Shown here: positions 8,178 through 17,049 of the stretch, piece by piece
How positions within the stretch are numbered: the first letter of the stretch is position 1
How the letters are laid out: the number at the start of each line of letters is the position of its first letter
Origin: Actinomycetospora endophytica
Lineage (GTDB): Bacteria > Actinomycetota > Actinomycetes > Mycobacteriales > Pseudonocardiaceae
Length of the DNA stretch: 64,000 nucleotides
Assembly: GCF_021026375.1 (NCBI RefSeq)
Contig: NZ_JAJNDB010000003.1
Coordinates: 124,001-188,000 of the forward strand
Direction of reading: 5' to 3'
Position numbers and translations under genes: made by a program
Notes under the pieces: generated by a model
What the model was told of the DNA's origin: nothing
Seen by the model: the letters and a program-made list of their open reading frames with translations, nothing else
The model's database searches: none

Positions 8178-8945
8178 TCAGGCGTGCGCCAACCAGGCCG
8201 ACCACTGGGCCGCGAGGCGCTCGGCGACCTCCTCGGCGGAGTCCCCGTAGAGCACCGCGCGGACCTCGTGGACCGGGTCGGCACCCGTCGTCGCGAGGGT
8301 GGCGACACCGGGCGCGGGACCGTCGAGCAGCAGCAGCGCGGCGCTGTGCTGGTGGCCGGCGCGGCGCTCGAGGCAGATGCCGGACAGCTGCGGGACACCG
8401 CGGAAGATCGTCAACGGCTGGCGGGGCGCAACGACGCCGACCTGCGAGAGGAAGCGGGCGTGGGCGCGCTCGTGGCCGCTGTCGGCGGTGCGTCCGCGCG
8501 AGGGTCCCCAGGCGTGCAGGCCGACGCCGGTCCGGCCCGGGAAGTGCTCGAGGTGAACGGCGAGCGTGGTCAGCGCGGTCGCCGCCCGCTCGCGCAGGGC
8601 GTCCGCCTGCGGACCGGCACCGAGACCCGTCGTCGTGACCCGGACCGCCGTCGTGCCGCCGTCGTGCGGCTCGACCCGCCAGATCGTCGTGACGACGACG
8701 TCCTCGCCGTCGACGGGGACGGCGGCCTCCGTGACGAGGCGGTGCGGCGGCTCCCGCTCGACGACGGGGGCGGTCGCGCCGGTCGCGACGGCGATGGTCC
8801 CGTCGGCGCGGGACGCGACCCCCGCCGGTTCCAGCCAGGCGCGGACGTCCGGGAGGCGGTCCACCGCGTCGAAGGCCTGCTCGACGGAGGCCGCCACCGC
8901 CACGCCGAGCTCGACCGCCTCGGTGGTCGTTCCGTCCGCCGCCAC
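8178..8945 (-). CDS. SRPBCC-fold lipid/hydrophobe-binding protein
   Basis: A 255-residue protein whose first 150 residues read as a START/SRPBCC domain (VAASVEQAFDAVDRLPDVRAWL...; VTTIWRVEPHDGGTTAVRVTTTG). The C-terminal hundred residues are less typical. The GTG start is one base past the stop of the VIT transporter gene (TGA C GTG), so translation is probably coupled. SRPBCC domains bind hydrophobic ligands or act as cyclases or heat-shock cochaperones. No catalytic residues stand out. Confidence 0.7.
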   Translation of the reverse strand: MAADGTTTEAVELGVAVAASVEQAFDAVDRLPDVRAWLEPAGVASRADGTIAVATGATAPVVEREPPHRLVTEAAVPVDGEDVVVTTIWRVEPHDGGTTAVRVTTTGLGAGPQADALRERAATALTTLAVHLEHFPGRTGVGLHAWGPSRGRTADSGHERAHARFLSQVGVVAPRQPLTIFRGVPQLSGICLERRAGHQHSAALLLLDGPAPGVATLATTGADPVHEVRAVLYGDSAEEVAERLAAQWSAWLAHA

Positions 8946-8946
8946 G

Positions 8947-9675
8947 TCAGCCGACCGCCGTCCCGACGAGGTGCCCGATGCCGTAGGTGACCGCGAGGCC
9001 GAGCGCCCCGCCGAGCACCACCCGCAGCACCGCCTTCCGGACCGAGCTGCCGCCGAGGTGCGCCGACACCCAGCCCGCGAGCCCGAGCGCGATCAGCACG
9101 CCGACGTAGGCGACCGGTACCCGCCACTCCGGCGGCGGCAGCAGGATCGCGAGCAGCGGGAGGATGCCGCCGAGGGTGAAGGCCAGCGCGGACGCCCCGG
9201 CGGCCTGCCACGGGCTGGAGAGCTCCTCGGGGTCGATGCCCAGCTCGGCCTCGACGTGCGCGGAGAACGCGTCGTGCTCGGTGAGCTCGCGGGCCACCTG
9301 CTCGGCGGTCTCGGGGCTCAGCCCCTTCCCCTCGTAGATCTGGGCCAGCTCGGAGAGCTCGTCCTCGGGGTCCTCGTCGAGCTCGCGCTGCTCCTTGGCG
9401 AGCATCGAGCGCTGCGAGTCGCGCTGGCTGGACACCGACACGTACTCGCCGAGGGCCATCGACACCGCGCCCGCCACGAGGCCGGCGACGCCCGCGGTGA
9501 GGATCGGTCCGCGCTCGCTGGTGGCGCCGGCGACGCCGAGCACGATGCCCGCCACCGACACGATGCCGTCGTTCGCGCCGAGCACCGCGGCGCGCAGCCA
9601 GTTCAGCCGGGCATCGGTCGCTTCGGCGTGCGGCTCGTCCTCATGGGTCGGCAGCACGGTGCTGTCGTCGGTCAC
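8947..9675 (-). CDS. VIT1/CCC1-type iron/manganese transporter
   Basis: A 242-residue membrane protein of the vacuolar iron transporter family. LNWLRAAVLGANDGIVSVAG near residue 25 is the family signature, followed by a first helix pair. A soluble acidic helical segment (residues about 85-150, rich in Glu/Asp and likely metal-collecting) comes next, then three C-terminal helices. These proteins move Fe(II) or Mn(II) out of the cytoplasm. The GTG at 9675 precedes VTDDSTVLPTHEDEPH, the usual acidic N-terminus. It is cotranscribed with the SRPBCC gene. Confidence 0.88.
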   Translation of the reverse strand: MTDDSTVLPTHEDEPHAEATDARLNWLRAAVLGANDGIVSVAGIVLGVAGATSERGPILTAGVAGLVAGAVSMALGEYVSVSSQRDSQRSMLAKEQRELDEDPEDELSELAQIYEGKGLSPETAEQVARELTEHDAFSAHVEAELGIDPEELSSPWQAAGASALAFTLGGILPLLAILLPPPEWRVPVAYVGVLIALGLAGWVSAHLGGSSVRKAVLRVVLGGALGLAVTYGIGHLVGTAVG

Positions 9676-9826
9676 GGGCGCAGAGTCAAGCAGCGACGAG
9701 GCGGTGCTGCCAGCAAGGTGAGGCTCGGCTATCGGGGCCGGGCGGGACGGGGTTGTGACGGGGCCCGCCTGTGACGCGGACCGAACCCGCGGGCCCCGGA
9801 GCCGCCGACTTCGCCACGATGGCTCC

Positions 9827-10714
9827 ATGCAGGAGACCGCTTTCGACCACAGCGAGCTGACCCACCCCGGGGCTTATCCGGTCCTGCGTGACGTCTCGCC
9901 GCGGTACTCCGACCTCGGGCCGGACGGGATGATCTCCGCGACCGGCATCACCCGCTGGTTCGAGGACGTCCGCGTCGCGGTCGAGCTGCCCGCGTTCCGC
10001 CGGCTCATCGAGGACGGCGAGTTCGGGCCGTTCCGGGTGCTGCTCGCGGCGCAGCACGTCGACCGGCTCGCCCCGATGCGCTGGGACGGCAAGTACCGCA
10101 TCGGCGTCGGCATCCGGCGCGTGGGCGGCTCCTCGTTCACCTACGGCTACGGGGTCTTCTGCGACGACCGCTGCGTCGCGCTCGGGGACACCGTGACCGT
10201 GTTCGCGACGGAGGCCGGCCCGGCCCACCTGCCCGACGCGCTGCGCTCGGACCTCGCCGGGATGGTGCTCGACGAGCCCGACGCCCCCGCGGTCCACCGG
10301 CCCGGGCCCGAGCGCCGCGACCGGGCGACCTACCCGTTCGCGACGTCGCTACGCGCCCGCATCGGCGACATCGACACCAACCGCCACGTCAACAACGTCG
10401 TCCTGCTCTCCTGGTACGCCGAGGGGATCGCCGCGCTGCACGACGAGGTCCTCACCCCCGGGTGGGGCGGCCCGTCACCGGAGATCGCCCCGACCGGCTA
10501 CCGGGTGCAGTACGTCGCCGAGGTCGGCTACCCCGCCGAGTACGAGATCGGGGTGACGGTGCTCGGGCAGGGTGTCGACGAGGAGGGGAGCCCGACCGTG
10601 CACTACGGGCTCGGGCTCTTCCTCGGCGATCGCTGCGTGGGCCTCGCCGACGCGACCGGCCCGCGCGGGGAGCTGCCCGCCGAGGTCCTCGACGCCTGGC
10701 GTCCCGCCCGCTGA
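9827..10714 (+). CDS. Double hot-dog acyl-CoA thioesterase-like protein
   Basis: A 295-residue protein with two hot-dog domains in tandem. The first half contains ITRWFEDVRVAVELP and the second carries the 4-hydroxybenzoyl-CoA/acyl-ACP thioesterase-like segment ARIGDIDTNRHVNNVVLLSWYAEG (near residues 183-206), with Asp and Asn-Arg-His-Val-Asn. The ATG at 9827 was preferred over the upstream GC-rich reading frame. The likely reaction is hydrolysis of acyl-CoA or acyl-ACP. The gene ends inside a 16-base direct repeat that duplicates the stop region. Confidence 0.8.
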   Translation: MQETAFDHSELTHPGAYPVLRDVSPRYSDLGPDGMISATGITRWFEDVRVAVELPAFRRLIEDGEFGPFRVLLAAQHVDRLAPMRWDGKYRIGVGIRRVGGSSFTYGYGVFCDDRCVALGDTVTVFATEAGPAHLPDALRSDLAGMVLDEPDAPAVHRPGPERRDRATYPFATSLRARIGDIDTNRHVNNVVLLSWYAEGIAALHDEVLTPGWGGPSPEIAPTGYRVQYVAEVGYPAEYEIGVTVLGQGVDEEGSPTVHYGLGLFLGDRCVGLADATGPRGELPAEVLDAWRPAR

Positions 10715-10743
10715 TCAACCGTCCCCCCCCGCTGATCAACCGT
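10707..10743. repeat. Direct repeat CCCGCTGATCAACCGT x2
   Basis: The 16-mer occurs at 10707-10722 and 10728-10743 (21-base period). The first copy spans the thioesterase stop codon, so the duplication made a second stop. It looks like a slippage product; no function is implied. Confidence 0.85.
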
Positions 10744-10780
10744 TCTGCCCGCCGGACACCGTGCTGCGAGGATGCGGCGC

Positions 10781-11254
10781 ATGGCCGAGCGATTCGAGGT
10801 CCAGCGCACCGTCCCCGCCGATCCGCACCAGATCTTCGAGGTGCTGACCGACCCGATCGGGCACGTCGCGATCGACAGCGCGGGCATGCTCATGGGCGCG
10901 ACCGGGGAGCGCGTGACGGCGGTCGGCGACGAGTTCGTGGTCCACATGGACCGGGAGGCGCTCGGGGACCGTCCGCTCGGGCAGTACGACGTCACCGTCT
11001 CGATCACCGCCCTCGAGCCCGACCGGGAGATCGCCTGGACGATCGTCGGCGGCATCGCCAAGCCCCCGATCGGGCACGTCTACGGCTATCGCCTGGAGCC
11101 GACCGACGGCGGTACGGTCGTCACCTCGTACTACGACTGGTCGAACATCGATCCCGTCTGGCGCGAGCGCGACATCTTCCCGGTGATCCCCGAGGCCGCG
11201 CTGAAGGGCACGCTCGGCATCCTCGAGCGGGTCGTGCGCCGGGGATATCGCTGA
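10781..11254 (+). CDS. SRPBCC family protein
   Basis: A 157-residue single-domain SRPBCC protein. FEVQRTVPADPHQIFEVLTDP at the start and the late GGTVVTSYYDWSNIDPVWRER are typical of the polyketide cyclase/START branch. A start nine bases upstream (10772) is also possible; MAERFEV fits the family better. It probably binds a small hydrophobic molecule. It lies alone between the thioesterase and the efflux operon. Confidence 0.78.
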   Translation: MAERFEVQRTVPADPHQIFEVLTDPIGHVAIDSAGMLMGATGERVTAVGDEFVVHMDREALGDRPLGQYDVTVSITALEPDREIAWTIVGGIAKPPIGHVYGYRLEPTDGGTVVTSYYDWSNIDPVWRERDIFPVIPEAALKGTLGILERVVRRGYR

Positions 11255-11334
11255 GCTCAGCGAGTTGATCACCAGGTGAGGTGACTCTCTTGCGGGAGTC
11301 GTATCCCAGATCGTGTCCGTGCGTTGTCTGAAGC

Positions 11335-12843
11335 GTGACCCGTTGCTCCGTACGACGGATGACGCTGCCCGCCCTCGCCGTAGTGGCTGCCCTGACCCTG
11401 GGCGCCTGCGGTGGTTCGGGGGGTGCCGCCCCACCCAGGACCGCGCCCGTCACCCGGGCGGCGGTCAGTACCGGCGTGGAGTCGAGCGGGTCGGTCTCCG
11501 CCCTCGGCGCCACCAACCTCGGGTTCCCCACCGGCGGGCAGCTGACGTCGGTGAAGGTCTCGGTCGGCGACCAGGTGACGCCGGGCCAGGTGCTCGCCAC
11601 CATCGACGACTTCAACGCGCGTGAGCAGCTGAAGCAGGCGCAGTCGCAGCTCGCGGCCCAGCAGGCCAACTACGACCGGGTCAAGGACGGCACCCAGGTC
11701 GACGGGGCCCAGAACTCGGTCGACGCCGCGTCCTCGGTCGTCTCCGCCACGAAGAAGCAGGCGAACGCGACGCTGGCCGCCGACGACGCCGCGATCAAGG
11801 CCGCGTCGGCGGCGATCGGGCAGGCGCAGTCCGGGGCGGCGGCGGCCCAGGCGCAGCTGCAGTCCACGCTCGCGGCCTGCCAGGGGGCCTACCCGGCGGC
11901 GAACGCGGCGGCCTGCCAGTCGGTCCCCACCGCCCAGTACGCCGTGCAGCAGGCGCAGCAGGGCATCCAGACCGCGCAGCAGAACCTCACGACGGCGCAG
12001 TCGAAGCGCAACATCGACGCCGCCTCCGGCAACCTGCAGGTGGCCAGCGCCCGCCAGGGTCAGGTGAGCGCGCAGAACGGTCTCGACTCGGCCAGCGCCG
12101 ACCGGCCCAACAGCCTCGACGCTGCGGCCGCCGCGGTCGACGGTGCGCGCACCCAGGTCCAGCTCGCGCAGAAGGGCCTCGACAACACGACGCTGCGGGC
12201 CCCCGGGGCGGGCACGATCTCGGCCCTCAACGGCGCCGTCGGCGAGTTCATCGCGCCGTCCTCGTCGACCACGCCGTTCGCGCCCGGCGCCGACGCGCCC
12301 ATCCCCGGCGCGGCCCAGGCGGCGGGCGGTGCGGCGGCGGCCGGGGCCGGGGCGGCGTCCCCGACCCGTCCGGGCGGCACCCAGTTCATCGTCATGCAGA
12401 ACCTGGCCCGGTTCGCCGTCGTCGCGCCGTTCCAGGAGGTCGACGCGGCGAACATCTCGCCGCAGCAGCACGCGGTCGTCTCGCTGGACGCCATCCCGGA
12501 CCGCACCTTCGACGGCACCGTCATGTCGGTGGCGCCGTCGTCGACGGCGATCGGCGGCAGCGTCTCGTACTACGTGACGATCGCCCTGCCGCCCGACGAC
12601 CCCCGCATCCACGACGGTCAGTCGGCGCGCGCCTCGGTGACGACCGCGATGTCCGATCAGAAGATCAGCGTGCCGAACGCGGCCTTGCACCGGCAGGGGG
12701 ACAGGGCCACGGTCACCGTCGTGACCTCTGACGGCAGGCAGGTACCGACACCGGTGACGACGGGCCTGGTGGGCTCCGACCGCACCGAGATCACCAGTGG
12801 GCTGGCCGAGGGCCAGCAGGTCCTGCTCGGGGCCTCGTCGTGA
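11335..12843 (+). CDS. HlyD/MFP-type periplasmic adaptor lipoprotein
   Basis: The 502-residue adaptor begins with a lipoprotein signal: RR at 7-8, a hydrophobic core and lipobox LGAC with Cys25. A barrel-sandwich half (VKVSVGDQVTPGQVLATID) is followed by a long Gln/Ala-rich coiled-coil hairpin (about residues 95-280). The second lipoyl half (TLRAPGAGTISALNGAVGEF) and a beta-barrel domain (VVAPFQEVDAANISPQQ) come next. Adaptors couple a pump to export across the envelope. Its GTGA end overlaps the next adaptor gene. Two adaptors in one operon are unusual. The GTG start at 11335 keeps the basic n-region. Confidence 0.86.
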   Translation: MTRCSVRRMTLPALAVVAALTLGACGGSGGAAPPRTAPVTRAAVSTGVESSGSVSALGATNLGFPTGGQLTSVKVSVGDQVTPGQVLATIDDFNAREQLKQAQSQLAAQQANYDRVKDGTQVDGAQNSVDAASSVVSATKKQANATLAADDAAIKAASAAIGQAQSGAAAAQAQLQSTLAACQGAYPAANAAACQSVPTAQYAVQQAQQGIQTAQQNLTTAQSKRNIDAASGNLQVASARQGQVSAQNGLDSASADRPNSLDAAAAAVDGARTQVQLAQKGLDNTTLRAPGAGTISALNGAVGEFIAPSSSTTPFAPGADAPIPGAAQAAGGAAAAGAGAASPTRPGGTQFIVMQNLARFAVVAPFQEVDAANISPQQHAVVSLDAIPDRTFDGTVMSVAPSSTAIGGSVSYYVTIALPPDDPRIHDGQSARASVTTAMSDQKISVPNAALHRQGDRATVTVVTSDGRQVPTPVTTGLVGSDRTEITSGLAEGQQVLLGASS

Positions 12844-13604
12844 GCGCCCCGGAGAACCCCGACGGCGGTACGACGACCCAGGTCGACGACACGACGCCGG
12901 CCGAGGGCACCCCGGCCGAGGGGGAGAAGAAGGGCCGCCGCCCGCTCAAGCGGTCGACCAAGATCGCCCTGATCGTGATCATCATCCTGGCGGTGCTCGC
13001 GGCGGCCGCGTTCGCGGCGAACTACTTCATCAACTCGAGCAAGGTCGTCTCCACCGACAACGCCCAGGTCGACGGCACGCAGATCCCGATCGTCGCGCCG
13101 ACCAGCGGCACGCTCGTCGGGTGGAAGGGCCAGGTCGGCAGCGTGCTGCGCCGCGACCAGGTCGTCGGGCGGGTCCAGCAGCAGGGCGCCTACGTCCAGC
13201 CGCAGCTCCCGATCCGGGCGCCCGCGGCGGGCACGATCGCGAACTCCGACACGACCGAGGGCGCCTACGTCACCGCGGGTGCGCAGCTCGCCGTCGCCTA
13301 CGACCCGGCCAACGTCTACGTCACCGCGCGGGTCGACGAGACCGACATCGACGACGTCCAGGTCAACCGGCCGGTCGACTTCACGGTCGACGCCTACCCG
13401 GGCCGCGAGTTCCACGGCACCGTCACCGAGATCCAGGGCGGCGCCGCGGCCGTGTTCTCGCAGTTCCCGCAGTCCAACTCGGGCGGGAACTTCCAGAAGG
13501 TCACCCAGGTCATCCCGGTGCGCATCGGCATCGACGACGCGCAGGGCCTCGACCTCATCCCCGGTATGAACGTCACCGTCGACATCCACAAGCCGGGGGA
13601 CTAG
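12840..13604 (+). CDS. EmrA-like membrane fusion protein
   Basis: A 254-residue adaptor with an acidic, Pro/Thr-rich N-terminus, one transmembrane helix (about residues 41-65, IALIVIIILAVLAAAAFAAN) and a short barrel-sandwich core. VVSTDNAQVDGTQIPI is the EmrA signature, followed by IRAPAAGTIANSDTTEGAYV. The coiled-coil hairpin of classic EmrA is missing, making it a compact Gram-positive type. The stop of the previous gene overlaps its start. It probably partners the DHA2 pump 161 bases downstream. Confidence 0.86.
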   Translation: MSAPENPDGGTTTQVDDTTPAEGTPAEGEKKGRRPLKRSTKIALIVIIILAVLAAAAFAANYFINSSKVVSTDNAQVDGTQIPIVAPTSGTLVGWKGQVGSVLRRDQVVGRVQQQGAYVQPQLPIRAPAAGTIANSDTTEGAYVTAGAQLAVAYDPANVYVTARVDETDIDDVQVNRPVDFTVDAYPGREFHGTVTEIQGGAAAVFSQFPQSNSGGNFQKVTQVIPVRIGIDDAQGLDLIPGMNVTVDIHKPGD

Positions 13605-13614
13605 TTCCCGATTC

Positions 13615-13630
13615 TGGGAGACCTCTCCCA
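13615..13630. promoter_or_regulatory. Palindrome after EmrA gene
   Basis: TGGGAGACCTCTCCCA has seven-base inverted arms around CC. It lies 11 bases after the EmrA stop in the 160-base gap before the DHA2 gene. The short centre favours an operator over a terminator, and there is no T-tract. Confidence 0.45.
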
Positions 13631-13698
13631 CATCGACGGGCGGGCTGCCGCCCCTCGACCTACGGTTTCGATCGGGTGACGTGACGCCCTCACGGGTG

Positions 13699-13708
13699 GT
13701 CACGTGAC
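13699..13708. promoter_or_regulatory. 10-bp palindrome before DHA2 pump
   Basis: GTCACGTGAC is perfectly palindromic and lies 57 bases before the pump start. GTGACGTGAC also occurs just upstream. It could be a regulator half-site pair, but the binder is unknown. Confidence 0.35.
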
Positions 13709-13764
13709 TCCGTTGCTCCCGGGCATCCCCGGGGGACGCCGTCGGCGAGGAGGACAGCCCGCAG

Positions 13765-15471
13765 ATGTCGACCGAGACCGAGGTCGGTACCGCACCGACA
13801 GCGCTCGACGACGGAACCCCCGGCTCGACGATCCCGGACACCCGGGCCCGTCCTCAGGACCGCACGACGGCGGCGCCCACCGCGCCCCCGCGCCCGGCCG
13901 CTCCGGCGCGGCCCGCGGCGCCCACGGCCCCGGCCCAGCCCGGGCCGCGGACCAACTGGCTGGTCCCGCTGCTCGTGCTCGTCGTCGGGATGTTCATGTC
14001 GGTGCTCGACATCAGCATCGTCAACGTCGCGATCTCGACGATGCAGAACGACTTCGGCGCGACGACGGACCAGATCCAGTGGGTGTCGACGTCCTACTCG
14101 CTGGCCGAGGGCGTGATCGTCCCCGCCAGCGCCTGGCTGGGCGCGCGCCTCGGGCTCGGGCGGACCTACACCTTCGCGATGGTCGGGTTCGCGATCTTCT
14201 CGGCGTTCTGCGGTCTCGCCTGGGACATCAACTCGATGATCGCGTTCCGGATCCTGCAGGCGATCCCGGGCGGGGTCATCCCGGTCGTGGCGCTCTCGAT
14301 GCTCTACAAGATCGTCCCGCGCAAGAGCATGGGTGCCGCGATGGGCATCTACGGCCTGGGCATCGTGTTCGCCCCGGCCATCGGCCCGACCCTGGGCGGT
14401 TACCTCGTCGAGTACGTCGACTGGCGGCTGATCTTCTTCATCAACGTGCCGGTCGCCGTGCTCGGCGTCATCGGCGCGGTGTTCCTGCTGCCCCGCTTCC
14501 GCCCCGAGCCCGGGACGAAGTTCGACCTGCCCGGGTTCCTCGCGATCGCCGTCGGCCTGTTCTCCCTGCTCCTGGCCCTCTCCGAGGGGCCGAAGTGGGG
14601 CTGGACGTCCTACCCGACGCTGATCCTGCTGACCCTCGGGGTGCTCTCGCTCGCGCTGTTCGTCGTCGTCGAGCTCGAGGTCGACCAGCCGATGCTCGAC
14701 GTCCGCGTCTTCGGCACGTGGGCGTTCAGCAACTCGCTGATCCTGATCTCGATCGTGTCGGTCGGGCTGTTCGGGGTGCTGTTCTACATCCCGGTCTACC
14801 TGCAGCAGTTCCAGAACATGGGCGCGTTCGACACCGGTCTGCTGCTGCTGCCGCAGGCCCTCGTGATGGCCGTGATCATGCCGGTGGCCGGGCAGATCTA
14901 CGACCGGATCGGGGCGAAGTGGCCCGCCGCGATCGGGCTGACGATCGTCGCCCTGACCACCTGGGACCTGGCCGGCCTGACCCCCGACACCCCGCACGGG
15001 AAGCTCGAGCTGATCCTCGCCGTGCGCGCCGCGGGGATCGGCCTCGCGATGATGCCGATCATGACCGGCGGCCTGTCCGCGCTGCCCTCGGACCGCAGTT
15101 CGATGGGCAGCGCGTTCAACACGGTCGTGCAGCGTGCGTCGTCGGCCATCGGGCTCGCCGCGATGACGGCGCTCATGACGGTGCAGCAGGCGCAGGAGTC
15201 GGCGGACCGTTCCGGGCTGATGAGCTCGTCCGGGAGTGCTTCCTCGTCGGCGTCGGGTGCCTCGGCGTCGTCCGGTGGGTCGTCGGCGGGGAGCGCGATG
15301 CTCGAGCAGTACCAGGCGTACCAGCACCTGCAGAGCCAGGTGTTCATCACCGGGCTGAACGACCTGCTCATCGCCACCGCGATCCTCACCGCTTGTGCCG
15401 TCCCGCTCGCGCTCATGCTCCGCGGGGGCAAGCCGCCGGCGGAGGACGGGCCGCGGGTGATCGAGGGCTGA
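13765..15471 (+). CDS. DHA2 family (EmrB/QacA-type) multidrug efflux MFS transporter
   Basis: The 568-residue protein has a 55-residue Ala/Pro-rich cytoplasmic N-terminus and about 14 transmembrane helices. VLDISIVNVAI is motif D1 of DHA2 pumps, and MGIYGLGIVFAPAIGPTLGG is antiporter motif C. A Ser/Ala/Gly-rich loop near residues 490-515 precedes the last helices. It should export drugs or metabolites by proton antiport. It lies downstream of two adaptors and may form a tripartite-like pump with them. GAGGAGG precedes the ATG. Confidence 0.9.
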   Translation: MSTETEVGTAPTALDDGTPGSTIPDTRARPQDRTTAAPTAPPRPAAPARPAAPTAPAQPGPRTNWLVPLLVLVVGMFMSVLDISIVNVAISTMQNDFGATTDQIQWVSTSYSLAEGVIVPASAWLGARLGLGRTYTFAMVGFAIFSAFCGLAWDINSMIAFRILQAIPGGVIPVVALSMLYKIVPRKSMGAAMGIYGLGIVFAPAIGPTLGGYLVEYVDWRLIFFINVPVAVLGVIGAVFLLPRFRPEPGTKFDLPGFLAIAVGLFSLLLALSEGPKWGWTSYPTLILLTLGVLSLALFVVVELEVDQPMLDVRVFGTWAFSNSLILISIVSVGLFGVLFYIPVYLQQFQNMGAFDTGLLLLPQALVMAVIMPVAGQIYDRIGAKWPAAIGLTIVALTTWDLAGLTPDTPHGKLELILAVRAAGIGLAMMPIMTGGLSALPSDRSSMGSAFNTVVQRASSAIGLAAMTALMTVQQAQESADRSGLMSSSGSASSSASGASASSGGSSAGSAMLEQYQAYQHLQSQVFITGLNDLLIATAILTACAVPLALMLRGGKPPAEDGPRVIEG

Positions 15472-15491
15472 CGGGGCCGCGGCGGGCGACG

Positions 15492-16226
15492 TCAGAGGGT
15501 CTTGTGCCGGGTGAAGGTGAAGCCGGGCAGTGACATCAGCCCGGACCGCCGGAGGTACACCTGCGTGATGACCTGCAGGAGCAGGTACACGACGGCGTAC
15601 TGGATGCCGTTCGACGCCGGGACCGCATCGACCGGCAGGGTGTAGGCGAAGATGATGCGGATCGCCGCGTCGACGATGAGCCCGACGCCCCAGAGAACCG
15701 TCAGTACCCGCCACACACGCCGGAAGAGCGCGAACCGGTCCCAGACCGAGTCCCAGTCCTCCCCGGGCGGTCCGAGACGGCCCTCGGCGAGCGGGCGGGC
15801 GATCGAGAACACGAACGGTCGCCTCGCCCACAGCGTGGCGAGGAAGAACAGCCCGGCCAGGCCGGTGATCCAGCCGTCCCGCGCGAGCAGGGTGCGCGGG
15901 TCGGCGGCCGTGAGTGCGACGACCACGTTCAGCACGAGCACTGCGCCGATGAAGACGGCCAGGCCGTCGACGCGGCGCGTGACCAGGGCCTGGACCGCGA
16001 AGCTGACGATCGGGCCCACCGAGCTGATCAGCAGGGAGCCCAGCTCGGAGACGCCGAGGGCGCGGGCGACGTAGTACAGCGCGATCGGGACGACGACGTC
16101 GGCGATCGCCACGACGATCGTCAGGGTGCCGCCGGGGCGGGACGCCGGGGTGGCCACCTCCTCGTTCTCGTGTGCTCCATCTCCGGGGCCGCCGGCCGCC
16201 CGGTCGGTGCTCGGTTCGGTCGCCAT
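15492..16226 (-). CDS. VC0807-like integral membrane protein
   Basis: A 244-residue membrane protein with a polar 33-residue N-terminus and about six hydrophobic segments. The central motif FLATLWARRPFVFSIARPLAEG, then WDRFALFRRVWRVLTVLWGVGL, resembles the VC0807-like proteins of actinobacteria, which have no known function. It is convergent with the DHA2 gene (20-base gap) and divergent from the TetR gene, with a candidate operator between them, so TetR may control it. Confidence 0.72.
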   Translation of the reverse strand: MATEPSTDRAAGGPGDGAHENEEVATPASRPGGTLTIVVAIADVVVPIALYYVARALGVSELGSLLISSVGPIVSFAVQALVTRRVDGLAVFIGAVLVLNVVVALTAADPRTLLARDGWITGLAGLFFLATLWARRPFVFSIARPLAEGRLGPPGEDWDSVWDRFALFRRVWRVLTVLWGVGLIVDAAIRIIFAYTLPVDAVPASNGIQYAVVYLLLQVITQVYLRRSGLMSLPGFTFTRHKTL

Positions 16227-16302
16227 CAGTCATCGCTCCCCGTCGCGACGCCGGCCCGGGCGCGGAACCTTCGCCGCCCGCGCCACCCCGGCGTCCTCGG
16301 TT

Positions 16303-16318
16303 TTGTATGACCGTACAA
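16303..16318. promoter_or_regulatory. Candidate TetR operator
   Basis: TTGTATGACCGTACAA has five-base inverted arms (TTGTA/TACAA) and a related inverted half (AGTATGGTCGTGC) follows at about 16325. It lies between the divergent membrane protein and TetR starts, 30 bases before the TetR ATG. Confidence 0.55.
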
Positions 16319-16348
16319 GAAACAGTATGGTCGTGCTAGGTTCTGTTC

Positions 16349-16996
16349 ATGCCTGCAAGAACCAGCGAGACGAAGGACCGCCGGACCTTCACCGAGACGG
16401 CGCGGCGGGAGCAGATCGTGCGCGCCGCGGTCGACACCCTGGCCGAGCTCGGGTACAGCGACACCTCGCTGGGCAAGATCGCTCGGACCGCGGGCCTGTC
16501 CAGCGTCGGGATGATCTCGTACTACTTCTCCGGCAAGTCCGAGCTGATGTCGGAGGTCGTGTCCACCGTGCTCACGGCCGCCGGGGAGATCGTCGCGCCG
16601 CGCGTGGCGGCACAGGAGACGGCGGTCGGTCGGTTCCGCACCTACATCGAGGCGAGCCTCGAGCACCTGGCGGACCGGCGTGCCGAGGCCGTGGCGCTCA
16701 TCGAGATCACCCTCGGCGCCCGTGACCGCGAACGGTCGGACGAGCTCGAGGCAGGGGCGACCGAGGTCGTCACCGACCTCGTGGCCCGCGCGCAGGCCGA
16801 ACTGGACGCCGCGCGTGAGAGCACCGGCGAGCCGGCGCGCGAACCGCTCGATCCGCACGTCGTCGCCGTCGCCGTCCGCGGCGCGATCAACAGCGCGGTC
16901 GGTCGCTCGTTCCGTCGCCGCCCGGGGTCGGAGGCCGATCCCGAGCTGGCCGCGGAGGGCGCCCCCATCGCCGAACTGTTCGTCCGGGGTCTGTGA
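16349..16996 (+). CDS. TetR family transcriptional regulator
   Basis: A 215-residue TetR repressor. The helix-turn-helix is residues about 20-66: REQIVRAAVDTLAELGYSDT, then LGKIARTAGLSSVGMISYYF, with FSGKSELMSEVV closing the DNA-binding domain. The C-terminal ligand domain is all-helical and acidic. It lies between the efflux/membrane protein genes and a glycosyltransferase, so control of drug export or inactivation is plausible. An inverted repeat just upstream supports autoregulation. Confidence 0.9.
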   Translation: MPARTSETKDRRTFTETARREQIVRAAVDTLAELGYSDTSLGKIARTAGLSSVGMISYYFSGKSELMSEVVSTVLTAAGEIVAPRVAAQETAVGRFRTYIEASLEHLADRRAEAVALIEITLGARDRERSDELEAGATEVVTDLVARAQAELDAARESTGEPAREPLDPHVVAVAVRGAINSAVGRSFRRRPGSEADPELAAEGAPIAELFVRGL

Positions 16997-17049
16997 GCCG
17001 GCGGCGCCCACGATTCCTGATCCGCGCCCATGCCTGAGGAGGGACTCCG

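Noticed and set aside
11335-13604. Type I secretion system
   Set aside because: There is no ABC exporter or TolC; the adaptors pair with an MFS pump.
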